8,360 nt of DNA from JBBSEZ01 sp038239195 (GCA_038239195.1 JBBSEZ010000432.1:1-8360), one strand, 5' to 3'; positions 1-6,486 are shown, counted from the stretch's first letter. The notes: generated by a model not told the origin, from the letters alone. Program-made: numbers and translations.

Positions 1-224
1 CAGCTATTCCCGCTGTCCTGCGTCGTCGTGCTGGTCGAGTCGCTCGAAGCCTGCGCGTAGGTGGTCCCGCTGTCGCCACCGCTGCGGCTGCCGGTGGAGC
101 GGGTGACGACGGTCTGGCTGATGCCGTAGGCCCCGCTCAGCACGTTGCCGCTGTCGCTCGCCGTGGTCGTCGTGGTGGCGCTGCCGCCCGTCGTTGCCGC
201 TATCGGTGATAGGGCTTGGGGCAT
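1..224 (-). CDS. Partial Ser/Thr/Gly-rich repeat protein, runs off the left edge
   Basis: An open minus-strand frame runs from an ATG at 224-222 to the window edge without a stop (74 codons). The composition is extreme: mostly T, S, G, A and D, with two S-D-S-G-N / Q-D-S-G-N segments, a run of five threonines and G-A-Y-G / G-T-T-Y motifs. This resembles the low-complexity repeat stretches of very large secreted or surface proteins in planctomycete genomes (recalled, not searched). No signal peptide follows the ATG and I see no ribosome-binding site, so the ATG may not be the true start. Just upstream, in the neighbouring frame, the codons at about 210-193 read I-T-D-S-G-N, the same motif, which hints that the repeat continued upstream and is broken by a frameshift. 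It may therefore be a 5'-truncated remnant. Function unknown. Confidence 0.5.
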   Translation of the reverse strand, partial: MPQALSPIAATTGGSATTTTTASDSGNVLSGAYGISQTVVTRSTGSRSGGDSGTTYAQASSDSTSTTTQDSGNS

Positions 225-316
225 GAGGTGCGAGGCGGTCCCCGCCTTTCCGGAACATCCGAGAAGGCGAGGGCACGCCTCCATGCTCGACGTCCGAGTT
301 GTCAAAGAGCGCATGT

Positions 317-337
317 CCTGGCGCCGCCGGCGCCAGG
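317..337. repeat. Perfect 9-bp palindrome with 3-nt loop
   Basis: The arms CCTGGCGCC and GGCGCCAGG are exact reverse complements around a GCC loop. No T-run follows on either strand, so it does not look like a standard intrinsic terminator. It lies in gene-poor DNA and its role is unknown. Confidence 0.6.
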
Positions 338-846
338 CGAAAGGCTGGCCCTCATTCTATTCGCCGAAGCGCGATTGGGCGCGTCGATCACTCGCATGTC
401 CCGCATGCGGGGGCCGGTCCGCGACCCTCCCAGCCTGACGGCTCCCTGGGCACGTGGGCAAGGTCGCTTTCGAGACAAAGGCGGTAGGAGACGAGGCTTT
501 CGCCTTAGGTGAGCACGCAGACGGTGGCGAGGCGAGGGGCGGTCATGCGAATTGCCTTCGGCGAGGATTGGCCCGGGCGGACGAACGAGCGCCAGGAGGG
601 CCTCGATGCTCACCGGCATTGTTGCGATGAGCGCCCCGCCGAACACCCGAGAGCGCGGATGGCACCCATCTGCTCTCCGAAAACGAGGCGATGGCGTGGT
701 AGCATGTTTCATGAATCTGTCCATCGCCCCTTGCTGGCGGAGGTTCTGGCATGCCTTCCCCCGACCGCCCTGGAACGCCGAATGGGCGACTCGCCCGAGG
801 CCCCCTCGCGCGCCCCGCGGGCCCTCGAGCCGACCGGCGCGGCGTT

Positions 847-1074
847 GCTCGCTGTCGCCCGCTGGCCCTCAAACGGGCCGGCCGCACCGTCACCAAACGG
901 CTTGATGACGGCCGCCCCAACGCCCGCGCGGCGGTCGGGCTCGCTGATGAAGGTGGTCGTGCTCGCTGTCGCCCAAGTGTACTCAAACGAAGGGGTCGTG
1001 CCGTTACCAAACGGCTTTGTAACGGCTGCCCGAGCCCTTGCGGTCTACGCTGGTGTGGCAGGGAGCGCAGGGGC
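847..1074. repeat. Two diverged 114-nt tandem repeat copies (847-960, 961-1074)
   Basis: Both copies begin with the same 14 bases (GCTCGCTGTCGCCC) and share an ACCAAACGGCTT block. About two thirds of bases agree over the first 84 positions. In the plus frame starting at 751 both copies encode R-C-R-P-x2-L-K-R-x-G-R-x-V-T-K-R-L followed by (D/N)-G-(R/C)-P. Several differences fall at third codon positions without changing the residue (Pro, Arg, Gly, Arg, Val). Each copy also contains a 23-nt imperfect hairpin (from CGTCACC to TGACG, and from CGTTACC to GTAACG). A weaker N-G-R match at 781-789 may be the edge of a third copy. It could be an old coding repeat or a structured intergenic repeat. 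Confidence 0.6.
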
Positions 1075-1094
1075 CCCCAGGCGCGCGGGGGGCC
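1072..1094 (-). terminator. G/C hairpin downstream of pheT, possible terminator
   Basis: A perfect 7-bp stem (GGCCCCC with GGGGGCC, 9-nt loop) lies about 77 nt past the pheT stop on the minus strand. There is no U-tract after it, so intrinsic termination is unproven. It is the strongest hairpin I noticed shortly downstream of pheT. Confidence 0.25.
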
Positions 1095-1170
1095 ACCTCC
1101 CAGGGGTCGCAACGTCTTCAGCCCCGGCCACGACGTCTCTCTGTCCTTCGCGCGAAAAGAGCGAGGGGCC

Positions 1171-3681
1171 TCACGCCTTCGGGGCTCGCACCTCCGCCCC
1201 CAGGACGTGGCGCAGGCGCTGCTCGATTTTCTTGTGCGCCCCCTCCACCTCCTTGTCGTTGAGCGTACGGTCGTCGGCCTGGTAGCTCAGCGCGAACGCC
1301 AGCGACTTGTGCCCCGCCGCGATGCTGTCCCCTCGGTAGAGGTCGAACAGGCGCACCTCGCGCAACAGCCCGGCGCCGGCGGCGCGGATCTCGGCCATCA
1401 CGCGCTCGGCCGGGACGGCCTCCTCGACGACCAGGGCGACGTCGCGCAGCGCCGCGGGGAAGCGCCCCACCGGCACGTACGGATGGCGCGCCGGGACGGC
1501 GGCGCGCAGCGCTTCGAGGTCGAATTCGCCGGCCAGCACCTGCCGCCCGCCCAGCCCGAACGCCTCGGCCACCTTGGGGTGCAACTCGCCGAACTGGCCC
1601 AGCACGCGCTCGCCCACGACCACCTCGGCGGCCCGCGCCGGGTGCAAGAAGGGCGGTTTCGCCAACCGATAGATCGCGCCCGGCACGTGCAGGTCGGCCA
1701 GCAGCGCCTCCAGAACGCCTTTGAGGTCGTAGAAGTCCAGATATCCGGCCGGGGCCTTCTCGTCCCCCCAGAACTCCTGCCCGCGCTTGCCGCTCAGGGC
1801 GAGGGCCAGCCGGCGCGGCTCGTCGGGCAGCTTTTGCCCCTCGCGAGGGAGGTAAACGCTGCCGATCTCCAAGAGGCGCACGTCGTCGGCGTGCTTGAGG
1901 TTGCTCGCCAGCGCCTCCAGTACGCCGGTCAGCAGGCTGCGGCGCATCGCCGTGCGCTCGTCGCTGATCGGGTTGCGCAGCGTCACGTAAGGGACGTCCG
2001 CGCCGACCAGCGGTTTTTCGCGCTGGGGCGTGGTGAGGGCGTAGCCGATGACCTCCTGCAAGCCGACCGCCACCAGCCGGTCGCGCACCTTCTCCTCGAA
2101 GACGACCGGCTCGTTGTTCGCCTGGTCGGGGAGTTGATCGCGCAGCAGCGTGGCCGGGAGCCTGTCGTAGCCCGTCAACCGGGCCAGCTCCTCGATCAGG
2201 TCGGCCGGGCCCTCCTGAACGTCGAGCCGGTGCGGCGGGACCGTGGCGCGCAGGGCGTCTTTCCCGATGGGCTCGACCTCGAACTCCAGGGCCCGCAGCA
2301 GGCGCGTACACTCGTCGAGAGGCAGGTCGATGCCGAGAACGCGGCGCACCTCGCTCGTCTTCAATTCGACGATCTGGGGCGGCTGGGGCGCCGGGTAGAC
2401 GTCCACGACGCCGCGGCAGAGGGCCCCTCCCGCGTGCAGGCGCATCAGTTCCGAGGCCCGGCCCAGCGCCGGCAGCACTATCTGCGGGTGGACGCCCTTG
2501 CTGAAGCGCGTGCTGGCCTCGCTGGGGAGGGCGAGCTCGCGCACGGTGCGGCGGACGGTCAGGAAGTCGAAGCTGGCCGACTCCAAGAGCACGTTGGTCG
2601 TGCCCTCGGTCACCTCCGTCTCCAGCCCGCCCATGACGCCGGCCAGGGCGATCGCGCCCTTCTCGTCGGCGATGACCAGCATCTCGGGCGTGAGCTTCCG
2701 CTCGACGTTGTCCAGCGTGCGCAGTGCCTCGCCCTCGTTGGCCGGTCGGACGGTGATGGTGGGGGCCTTGCCGCCGGCGCGCTGCTTGAGCTTGTCGCAG
2801 TCGAAGGCGTGGAGCGGTTGGCCCCATTCGAGCATGACGTAGTTGGTGACGTCCACGATGTTGTTGATCGGCCTCATCCCCGCGTAGGTGAGGCGGCGCT
2901 GCATCCAGCCTGGCGCCGGGCCGATCTTCACGCCCTCGATCAGCCCCGCGGCGTAGCGGGGCGACAGTTTCGGATCGGCGATCACCACCTTCACGAGCCC
3001 TTCGATGGGCGGGCCGTTAGCGTCCGGCGCGTGCGGCGGCAGGCGCAGCGGCTGACCAGTGAGCGCCGACACCTCGCGGGCGACGCCGATCAGCGACAGG
3101 CAGCGGGCCATGTTGGGCAGGACGTCGATTTCGAGGACGACGTCCCCCATGAAGTCGGCGAGGGGCATGCCGACGGGGGCCTCGTCTTCGAGGAGGATGA
3201 TGCCGGCGTGTTCCTCGTCGATGCCGAGCTCGAAGGACGAGCAGACCATCGCATCGCTGGGGAGGCCACGGATCGTGGTGGGCTTCAATTCGCTGAGCTT
3301 CTTTGGCGAGGCGTGCCCGTCGAACAGGACGGAGCCACAGAGGGCGAGGATGACCTTTTGCCCCTTGTCGCCGACCTGGATGTTGGGGGCGCCGGTGACG
3401 AGCGCCTTGGTGCGACCCTGGCCGTAATCGACGACGGGCAGTTTGAGCTTGTCGGCGTCGGGGTGTTTCTCGACCTTCAGGACCTGGGCGATGATGATCT
3501 TGTCGCGGTCCCAGACGGGCCCGGCCTCCTCGGCCTTGGTGCGCAGGCCTTCGGGGTGGGGCAGGCCGAACAGGCGGACGCTGGAGACCTCCAGGCCCGC
3601 GAGGGTGAGGCGCTCGGCGAGTTGGGCGACGGGCAGGTCGAGAGGGACGTAGTCGGCAAGCCACTTTAACGGGACCTTCAT
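1171..3681 (-). CDS. pheT: Phenylalanyl-tRNA synthetase beta subunit
   Basis: PheT is the large subunit of the cytosolic alpha2-beta2 enzyme that charges tRNA-Phe; it binds tRNA and carries the editing site. The 836-residue product has all expected bacterial domains. The EMAP-like tRNA-binding domain (about 60-170) has EKHPDADKLKL, TGAPN and the SSFELGI segment. The B3/B4 editing domain (about 235-410) has PINNIVDVTNY, GQPLHAFD and GVMGG. The B5 domain (about 435-510) has DLIEELARLTGYDRLP. The catalytic-like core spans 525-720 (NPISDERTAMR, FYDLKG). The C-terminal FDX-ACB domain covers 735-835 (RFPAALRDVALVV, LFDLYRG). Compared with E. coli PheT there is an insertion of about 20 residues near positions 38-60. 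The start is supported by GGAG 6 nt upstream of ATG. It is divergent from the Uma2-family gene and separated by it from pheS, so it probably has its own promoter. Confidence 0.98.
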   Translation of the reverse strand: MKVPLKWLADYVPLDLPVAQLAERLTLAGLEVSSVRLFGLPHPEGLRTKAEEAGPVWDRDKIIIAQVLKVEKHPDADKLKLPVVDYGQGRTKALVTGAPNIQVGDKGQKVILALCGSVLFDGHASPKKLSELKPTTIRGLPSDAMVCSSFELGIDEEHAGIILLEDEAPVGMPLADFMGDVVLEIDVLPNMARCLSLIGVAREVSALTGQPLRLPPHAPDANGPPIEGLVKVVIADPKLSPRYAAGLIEGVKIGPAPGWMQRRLTYAGMRPINNIVDVTNYVMLEWGQPLHAFDCDKLKQRAGGKAPTITVRPANEGEALRTLDNVERKLTPEMLVIADEKGAIALAGVMGGLETEVTEGTTNVLLESASFDFLTVRRTVRELALPSEASTRFSKGVHPQIVLPALGRASELMRLHAGGALCRGVVDVYPAPQPPQIVELKTSEVRRVLGIDLPLDECTRLLRALEFEVEPIGKDALRATVPPHRLDVQEGPADLIEELARLTGYDRLPATLLRDQLPDQANNEPVVFEEKVRDRLVAVGLQEVIGYALTTPQREKPLVGADVPYVTLRNPISDERTAMRRSLLTGVLEALASNLKHADDVRLLEIGSVYLPREGQKLPDEPRRLALALSGKRGQEFWGDEKAPAGYLDFYDLKGVLEALLADLHVPGAIYRLAKPPFLHPARAAEVVVGERVLGQFGELHPKVAEAFGLGGRQVLAGEFDLEALRAAVPARHPYVPVGRFPAALRDVALVVEEAVPAERVMAEIRAAGAGLLREVRLFDLYRGDSIAAGHKSLAFALSYQADDRTLNDKEVEGAHKKIEQRLRHVLGAEVRAPKA

Positions 3682-3734
3682 GCTTCGCTCCGTTTTCGAT
3701 GCGCGTCGGGGGGGCGCCGCGCGGGTATGCTGCT

Positions 3735-3763
3735 GTTATAGGGCCGAGCCTCTGCTTCGACAG
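3735..3763 (-). promoter_or_regulatory. Candidate sigma-70 promoter for pheT
   Basis: On the minus strand a TATAAC -10 hexamer (3740-3735, five of six consensus bases) follows CTGTCG (3763-3758, three of six) after 17 nt. It would give a leader of roughly 47 nt before the pheT ATG. pheT is cut off from pheS by an opposing gene, so a promoter is expected here. The -35 is weak. Confidence 0.4.
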
Positions 3764-3797
3764 ACGCGAGGGGCGGGCGGTTCGGATGGTACACGTC

Positions 3798-3826
3798 TTT
3801 ACACTGCCAGCGCGAGCGGTTATGCT
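3798..3826 (+). promoter_or_regulatory. Sigma-70-type promoter for the Uma2-family gene
   Basis: TTTACA (3798-3803) and TATGCT (3821-3826) are separated by exactly 17 nt. The -10 ends 24 nt before the chosen ATG, which gives a leader of about 17-18 nt that just accommodates the GGAGG site. The position supports the 3851 start over the upstream ATG at 3680, which would lie before the promoter. Confidence 0.6.
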
Positions 3827-3840
3827 CCCAAAAACAGTTC

Positions 3841-3845
3841 GGAGG
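3841..3845 (+). promoter_or_regulatory. Shine-Dalgarno site GGAGG deciding the Uma2 start
   Basis: GGAGG lies 5 nt before the ATG at 3851. A second ATG at 3857 would be 11 nt away and is less likely. Confidence 0.7.
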
Positions 3846-3850
3846 CGCTC

Positions 3851-4624
3851 ATGAACATGCTCCCGCAGGTGGTCGATCCCCCCGACCTCTACCCCGACGA
3901 CGATGGACTGCCGATGTCCGACAACACCTTGCAGTTCACGTGGATCGTTACCATCCAGGGCAACCTCGACATTCTGTTCCGCGACGACCCCGACGTGTTT
4001 GTCGGCGGCAACCTGCTCTGGTATGCCGTGCAAGGCTCGCCCGCGGTCCGCACGGCCCCCGACGCCATGGTCGTCTTCGGAAGGCCGAAAGTCCGTCGCG
4101 GCTCTTACAAACAGTGGCAGGAGGGGGGGATCGCACCGCAGGTGGTGTTCGAGGTGCTGTCCCCCGGCAACCGCGACGAGGCGCTGCAAACCAAGTTCGA
4201 GTTTTATCAGCGCCACGGCGTCGAGGAACATTATCTCTTCGATCCCGACGAGCAGGTCCTGGAAGGTTGGCTGAGGGCCGGTGCGGTCCTCCAGCCGATC
4301 CCCCAGATGGACGGCTGGATCAGCCCGCGCCTGAAGATTCGCTTCGACCTCTCCTCGGGCGAACTGCGCGTGTTCCGACCGAACGGCGAACCGTTCCTTA
4401 CGTTCCTCGAACTCGGCGCCCAGCGCGACCAGGAACATCAGGCCCGCCAGAAAGCAGAAAAGGAGGCTCAGAAAGCCGAAAAGACGGCTCAGAAAGCCAA
4501 GAAGACGGCCCAGAAAGCTGAAGAGGTGGCTCGGCTGGCGCAGGAGAAGGCCGAGGAAGCCACCCTCAAAGCCGAGCGCCTCGCCGCGCAACTCCGTGCG
4601 CTGGGCATCGAGCCGGATGCCTGA
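3851..4624 (+). CDS. Uma2-family (DUF820) putative PD-(D/E)XK endonuclease with coiled-coil tail
   Basis: This 257-residue protein has the Uma2/DUF820 layout, a restriction-endonuclease-like fold that is greatly expanded in cyanobacteria and planctomycetes and whose substrate is largely unknown. The visible core is PDAMVV (Asp71), then VFEVLSP (Glu101), then TKFEFY (Lys115), with the family's GVEEHYLFDPDE ending. The Asp/Glu/Lys set fits an intact PD-(D/E)XK site. After about residue 190 comes a highly charged heptad tail (QKAEKEA, QKAEKTA, QKAKKTA, QKAEEVA and weaker units), predicted to form a coiled coil for oligomerisation or partner binding. I chose the 3851 start because of the GGAGG site and the promoter just upstream; the frame is open back to an ATG at 3680, but those residues do not look like the family. 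It sits between pheT (divergent) and pheS (convergent, 17 nt between stop codons) and has no obvious functional link to them, so it is probably an insertion into the cluster. Confidence 0.88.
   Translation: MNMLPQVVDPPDLYPDDDGLPMSDNTLQFTWIVTIQGNLDILFRDDPDVFVGGNLLWYAVQGSPAVRTAPDAMVVFGRPKVRRGSYKQWQEGGIAPQVVFEVLSPGNRDEALQTKFEFYQRHGVEEHYLFDPDEQVLEGWLRAGAVLQPIPQMDGWISPRLKIRFDLSSGELRVFRPNGEPFLTFLELGAQRDQEHQARQKAEKEAQKAEKTAQKAKKTAQKAEEVARLAQEKAEEATLKAERLAAQLRALGIEPDA
4448..4531 (+). repeat. Four 21-nt tandem units encoding coiled-coil heptads
   Basis: Units at 4448-4468, 4469-4489, 4490-4510 and 4511-4531 each encode Q-K-A-(E/K)-(K/E)-x-A. The close nucleotide match suggests recent tandem duplication, so the tail length may vary between relatives. 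Confidence 0.85.
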
Positions 4625-4641
4625 CGCGCCCGCCTCTCGTT

Positions 4642-5664
4642 TCAAAACTGCCGCAGGAAGCGTAGGTCGTTGGCCCAGAACTGCCGGATGTCATCGATGG
4701 CGTGGCGCAGCATGGTGATGCGCTCCGGGCCCATGCCGAAAGCGAAGCCGCTGAAGCGCGCGGGGTCGTATCCGCCGTTCCGCAGCACAACCGGGTGGAC
4801 CATGCCGGCGCCCATGATCTCCAGCCAGCCGGTGCCCTTGGTCAGCCGGTCGGCGTTGGGGTCGTCCTTGGGCCAATCGATGTCCACCTCGATCGACGGC
4901 TCGGTGAAGGGGAAGTAACTGGAGCGGATGCGCACCTGGCGCTCAGCCCCGAACAGCCGGCGCGCGAACGCGGTCACCGTGCCCTTGAGGTCGGCCATCG
5001 TGACGTCGGTGCCGATGGCCAGGCCCTCGACCTGATGGAACATGATCTCGCTGCGCGTCGTGATCGCCTCGTAGCGGTAGCACATTCCCGGCAGGATGAC
5101 GCGGACCGGCCTCGGGCAGAGCTGCCGCATCACGTGAATCTGCCCCGGCGAGGTGTGCGTGCGCAGCAGCACGCCCGGCGTCGTCGTGTGGAAGGTGTCC
5201 CACATGTCGCGCGCGGGGTGGTGCGGCGGCATGTTGAGCAGGCCGAAGTTGGTCTCGTCGTCCTCGACCTCGGGGCTGCGGTATATCTGGAACCCGAGGT
5301 CGGCGAAGATGGCGGAGATGGCCCGCAGCGTTTGCGTCGAGGGGTGGAGCCGGCCGCGCGGCACGGGGCGGCCGGGCAGGGTCACGTCGAGCGGCGGGGC
5401 GTTGAGGCTCCGTTCGAGGGCGGCCTCCTTGAGGGCGCATTCGTAGGCCTCGGCAGCGCGCCGCAGCGCTTCCTTGACCTGGTTGGCCTGCTGGCCATAG
5501 GGCTTGCGCTCGGCGGGCGGTAACTTGCCGACGCCCGCCAGCGCCTTGGCCATCTCGCCCTGGGCGCCGAAATAGCGCGTGTTCCAGGCGCGCAGCCCGG
5601 CCTCGTCGGCGCAGGCGCGCAACTCGTCCAGGGCCCGGAGCTCCAGGTCGGCAAGGGTGGACAT
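4642..5664 (-). CDS. pheS: Phenylalanyl-tRNA synthetase alpha subunit
   Basis: PheS is the class II catalytic subunit that activates phenylalanine with ATP and transfers it to tRNA-Phe as part of the alpha2-beta2 complex. The 340-residue length is normal. The N-terminal 90 residues form the charged helical tRNA-binding arm. The catalytic domain shows HPARDMWDTF (149-158), RTHTSPGQ (168-175), FHQVEGL (209-215), FPFTEPS (251-257), GAGMVHP (285-291) and the motif 3 segment GFAFGMGPER (306-315). In GAGMVHP an Ala stands where E. coli has Cys, which as I recall is also the case in Thermus. GAGG lies 6 nt before the ATG. It follows rplT with a 135-nt spacer containing a palindrome. Its 3' end meets the opposing Uma2-family gene with no terminator visible in the 17-nt gap, so the transcripts may overlap. 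Confidence 0.98.
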   Translation of the reverse strand: MSTLADLELRALDELRACADEAGLRAWNTRYFGAQGEMAKALAGVGKLPPAERKPYGQQANQVKEALRRAAEAYECALKEAALERSLNAPPLDVTLPGRPVPRGRLHPSTQTLRAISAIFADLGFQIYRSPEVEDDETNFGLLNMPPHHPARDMWDTFHTTTPGVLLRTHTSPGQIHVMRQLCPRPVRVILPGMCYRYEAITTRSEIMFHQVEGLAIGTDVTMADLKGTVTAFARRLFGAERQVRIRSSYFPFTEPSIEVDIDWPKDDPNADRLTKGTGWLEIMGAGMVHPVVLRNGGYDPARFSGFAFGMGPERITMLRHAIDDIRQFWANDLRFLRQF

Positions 5665-5731
5665 GGCAACCTCGACAGGTCAGCGGGGGCACTCTGCGGG
5701 GAGGACACGGCGCGAGGGGACAACGTTCGGC

Positions 5732-5777
5732 GCGAAACGGCAAGCAAGACAGGGGCCCTGCTTGCTTGCCGTTTCGC
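5732..5777. repeat. Perfect 17-bp inverted repeat in the rplT-pheS spacer
   Basis: GCGAAACGGCAAGCAAG (5732-5748) and its exact reverse complement (5761-5777) flank 12 nt that can extend the stem by CAGGG/CCCTG after a one-base bulge. No U-tract follows. It lies between the rplT stop and the pheS ribosome-binding site. It could be a partial terminator, a processing signal or a dispersed palindromic element. Confidence 0.8.
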
Positions 5778-5799
5778 ACCGGGCGCTTGCCCCGGGCGC

Positions 5800-6168
5800 T
5801 TACTTCAACCCCGCCGGCAGGTTAGCGCGAGCCAGCTCGACGATCTTGGTGAAGGTGTCGGGGTCGGCGATGGCAATGTTGGCGAGCGCCTTGCGGTCGA
5901 GCTCGACCAGGGCGCGCTGGAGGCCGGCGATCAACTGGCTGTAGCGCAGGCCGCGCATGCGGCAGGCCGCGTTGATGCGCACGATCCACAGGCGGCGGAA
6001 CTCGCGCTTGCGCACCCGCCGATCGCGGAAGGCATAGACGCGCCCCCGGATGAGGGTCACGACCTGCTGCCGATAAAGGTTGTGCCGGCTCGCGCGAAAG
6101 CCCTTGGTCAGCTTCCGCATGCGCTTCCGGCCCCGAAGGACGGTCTTGCCGCTGCGTGCTCGTGTCAT
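5800..6168 (-). CDS. rplT: 50S ribosomal protein bL20
   Basis: bL20 binds 23S rRNA early in large-subunit assembly and, in bacteria such as E. coli and Bacillus, represses its own operon by binding the mRNA. The 122-residue product has the long basic N-terminal extension (RKRMRKLTKGFRASR), the core FRDRRVRKREFRRLWIVRIN (about 47-66) and the C-terminal globular part with LRYSQLIAGL and LDRKALANIA. The start gives the usual MxRARSG-like N terminus. No Shine-Dalgarno sequence is visible: the 8 bases before the ATG are AATTTGAA, directly preceded by one arm of a 34-nt inverted repeat. Translation may therefore depend on coupling or on unfolding of that hairpin. It follows rpmI by 103 nt, in the classic order. 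Confidence 0.97.
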   Translation of the reverse strand: MTRARSGKTVLRGRKRMRKLTKGFRASRHNLYRQQVVTLIRGRVYAFRDRRVRKREFRRLWIVRINAACRMRGLRYSQLIAGLQRALVELDRKALANIAIADPDTFTKIVELARANLPAGLK

Positions 6169-6176
6169 TTCAAATT

Positions 6177-6270
6177 AGTCCGTAGTCAGTAGTCCTTGGT
6201 CCGTAGCAAAAAACCGGGCCCGCAACCCTGTCCGTCTTTGCTACGGACCAAGGACTGCGGGCTACGGACT
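6177..6270. repeat. Long imperfect inverted repeat filling the rpmI-rplT spacer
   Basis: Arms at 6177-6210 and 6237-6270 match as reverse complements over 34 nt with three mismatches, around a 26-nt loop. One arm block is 20 nt without mismatch (6191-6210 with 6237-6256). The arms are built from repeated TCCGTAG and TCCTTGG-like words, typical of REP-like dispersed elements. The element starts 1 nt after the rpmI stop codon and ends 8 nt before the rplT ATG, so it occupies nearly the whole spacer. There is no U-run where a terminator would have one. Confidence 0.9.
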
Positions 6271-6271
6271 G

Positions 6272-6472
6272 TTATGCCTTGCCGCCCATGACCTTGATGT
6301 AGGTCCTGGCCAGCTTGCCGCTGTCGATGATCTCGCTGCGGAGCTGGCGCTTGCGCTTGCCGGTCTTGTGGCTGAGCAGGTGCTTCTTGCCGGCCTGGCT
6401 GCGCTTCAGCTTGCCGGTGCCGGTGATGCGAAAGCGCTTCTTCGAGGCCTTGTGGGTCTTCATCTTCGGCAT
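6272..6472 (-). CDS. rpmI: 50S ribosomal protein bL35
   Basis: bL35 is a small basic component of the large ribosomal subunit. The 66-residue product has the signature MPKMKTHKASKKRF start, then RITGTGKLKRSQAGKKHLLSHKTGKRKRQLR, and ends in IKVMGGKA. I chose the ATG at 6472-6470 because it gives the canonical MPKMKTH start and has AAGG 7 nt upstream; a GTG two codons earlier overlaps that site. A perfect 6-bp hairpin ends 3 nt upstream of the AAGG and could affect access. It lies between infC and rplT as in most bacteria. The 237-nt spacer from infC contains a promoter-like site and three hairpins. Confidence 0.97.
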   Translation of the reverse strand: MPKMKTHKASKKRFRITGTGKLKRSQAGKKHLLSHKTGKRKRQLRSEIIDSGKLARTYIKVMGGKA

Positions 6473-6486
6473 GGTCACACCTTGGT

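Larger units (their letters stand above)
225..1170. other. Gene-poor region of about 945 nt between the S/T-rich fragment and pheT
   Basis: I found no reading frame here that I recognise as a protein family. Several frames stay open because of the high GC content, but their translations are Arg/Pro/Ala-rich and unstructured. The stretch contains a short perfect palindrome (317-337), a diverged 114-nt tandem repeat (847-1074) and a G/C hairpin downstream of pheT (1072-1094). A plus-strand ATG at 751 has a good GGAGG at 739-743, 7 nt upstream. Its frame covers the tandem repeat, then runs on antisense through pheT, so I do not call it a gene. The region may hold decayed coding material. Confidence 0.5.

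Noticed and set aside
751..3669. 972-codon plus-strand open frame across all of pheT
   Set aside because: Within pheT its codons are exact complements of pheT codons, so it stays open simply because TTA, CTA and TCA codons are avoided in this GC-rich gene. The translation is low-complexity and has no family signal. Only the first part (repeat region) is kept as a finding.
3680..3850. Longer N terminus for the Uma2 protein from the ATG at 3680
   Set aside because: It would begin upstream of the identified promoter, has no family-like sequence and no ribosome-binding site. The ATG at 3851 has GGAGG at 5 nt.
3017..4645. 542-codon minus-strand frame with an apparent Leu/Phe-rich membrane segment
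   Set aside because: The membrane-like stretch is the antisense of the Lys/Glu/Ala heptads of the Uma2 tail (AAA, GAA and GCC read as TTT, TTC and GGC), and the rest is a shadow of pheT. No ribosome-binding site is evident.
4702..5523. 273-codon plus-strand frame inside pheS
   Set aside because: It is antisense to pheS, His/Arg/Gly-rich, and explained by codon bias of the real gene.
5779..5801. Short direct repeat CCGGGCGCTT at the end of rplT
   Set aside because: Two 10-nt copies in GC-rich DNA, one overlapping the stop codon, could easily arise by chance, and no function is suggested.
6473..6478. GTG start two codons upstream of the rpmI ATG
   Set aside because: It would overlap the AAGG site and add residues before the canonical MPKMKTH start.
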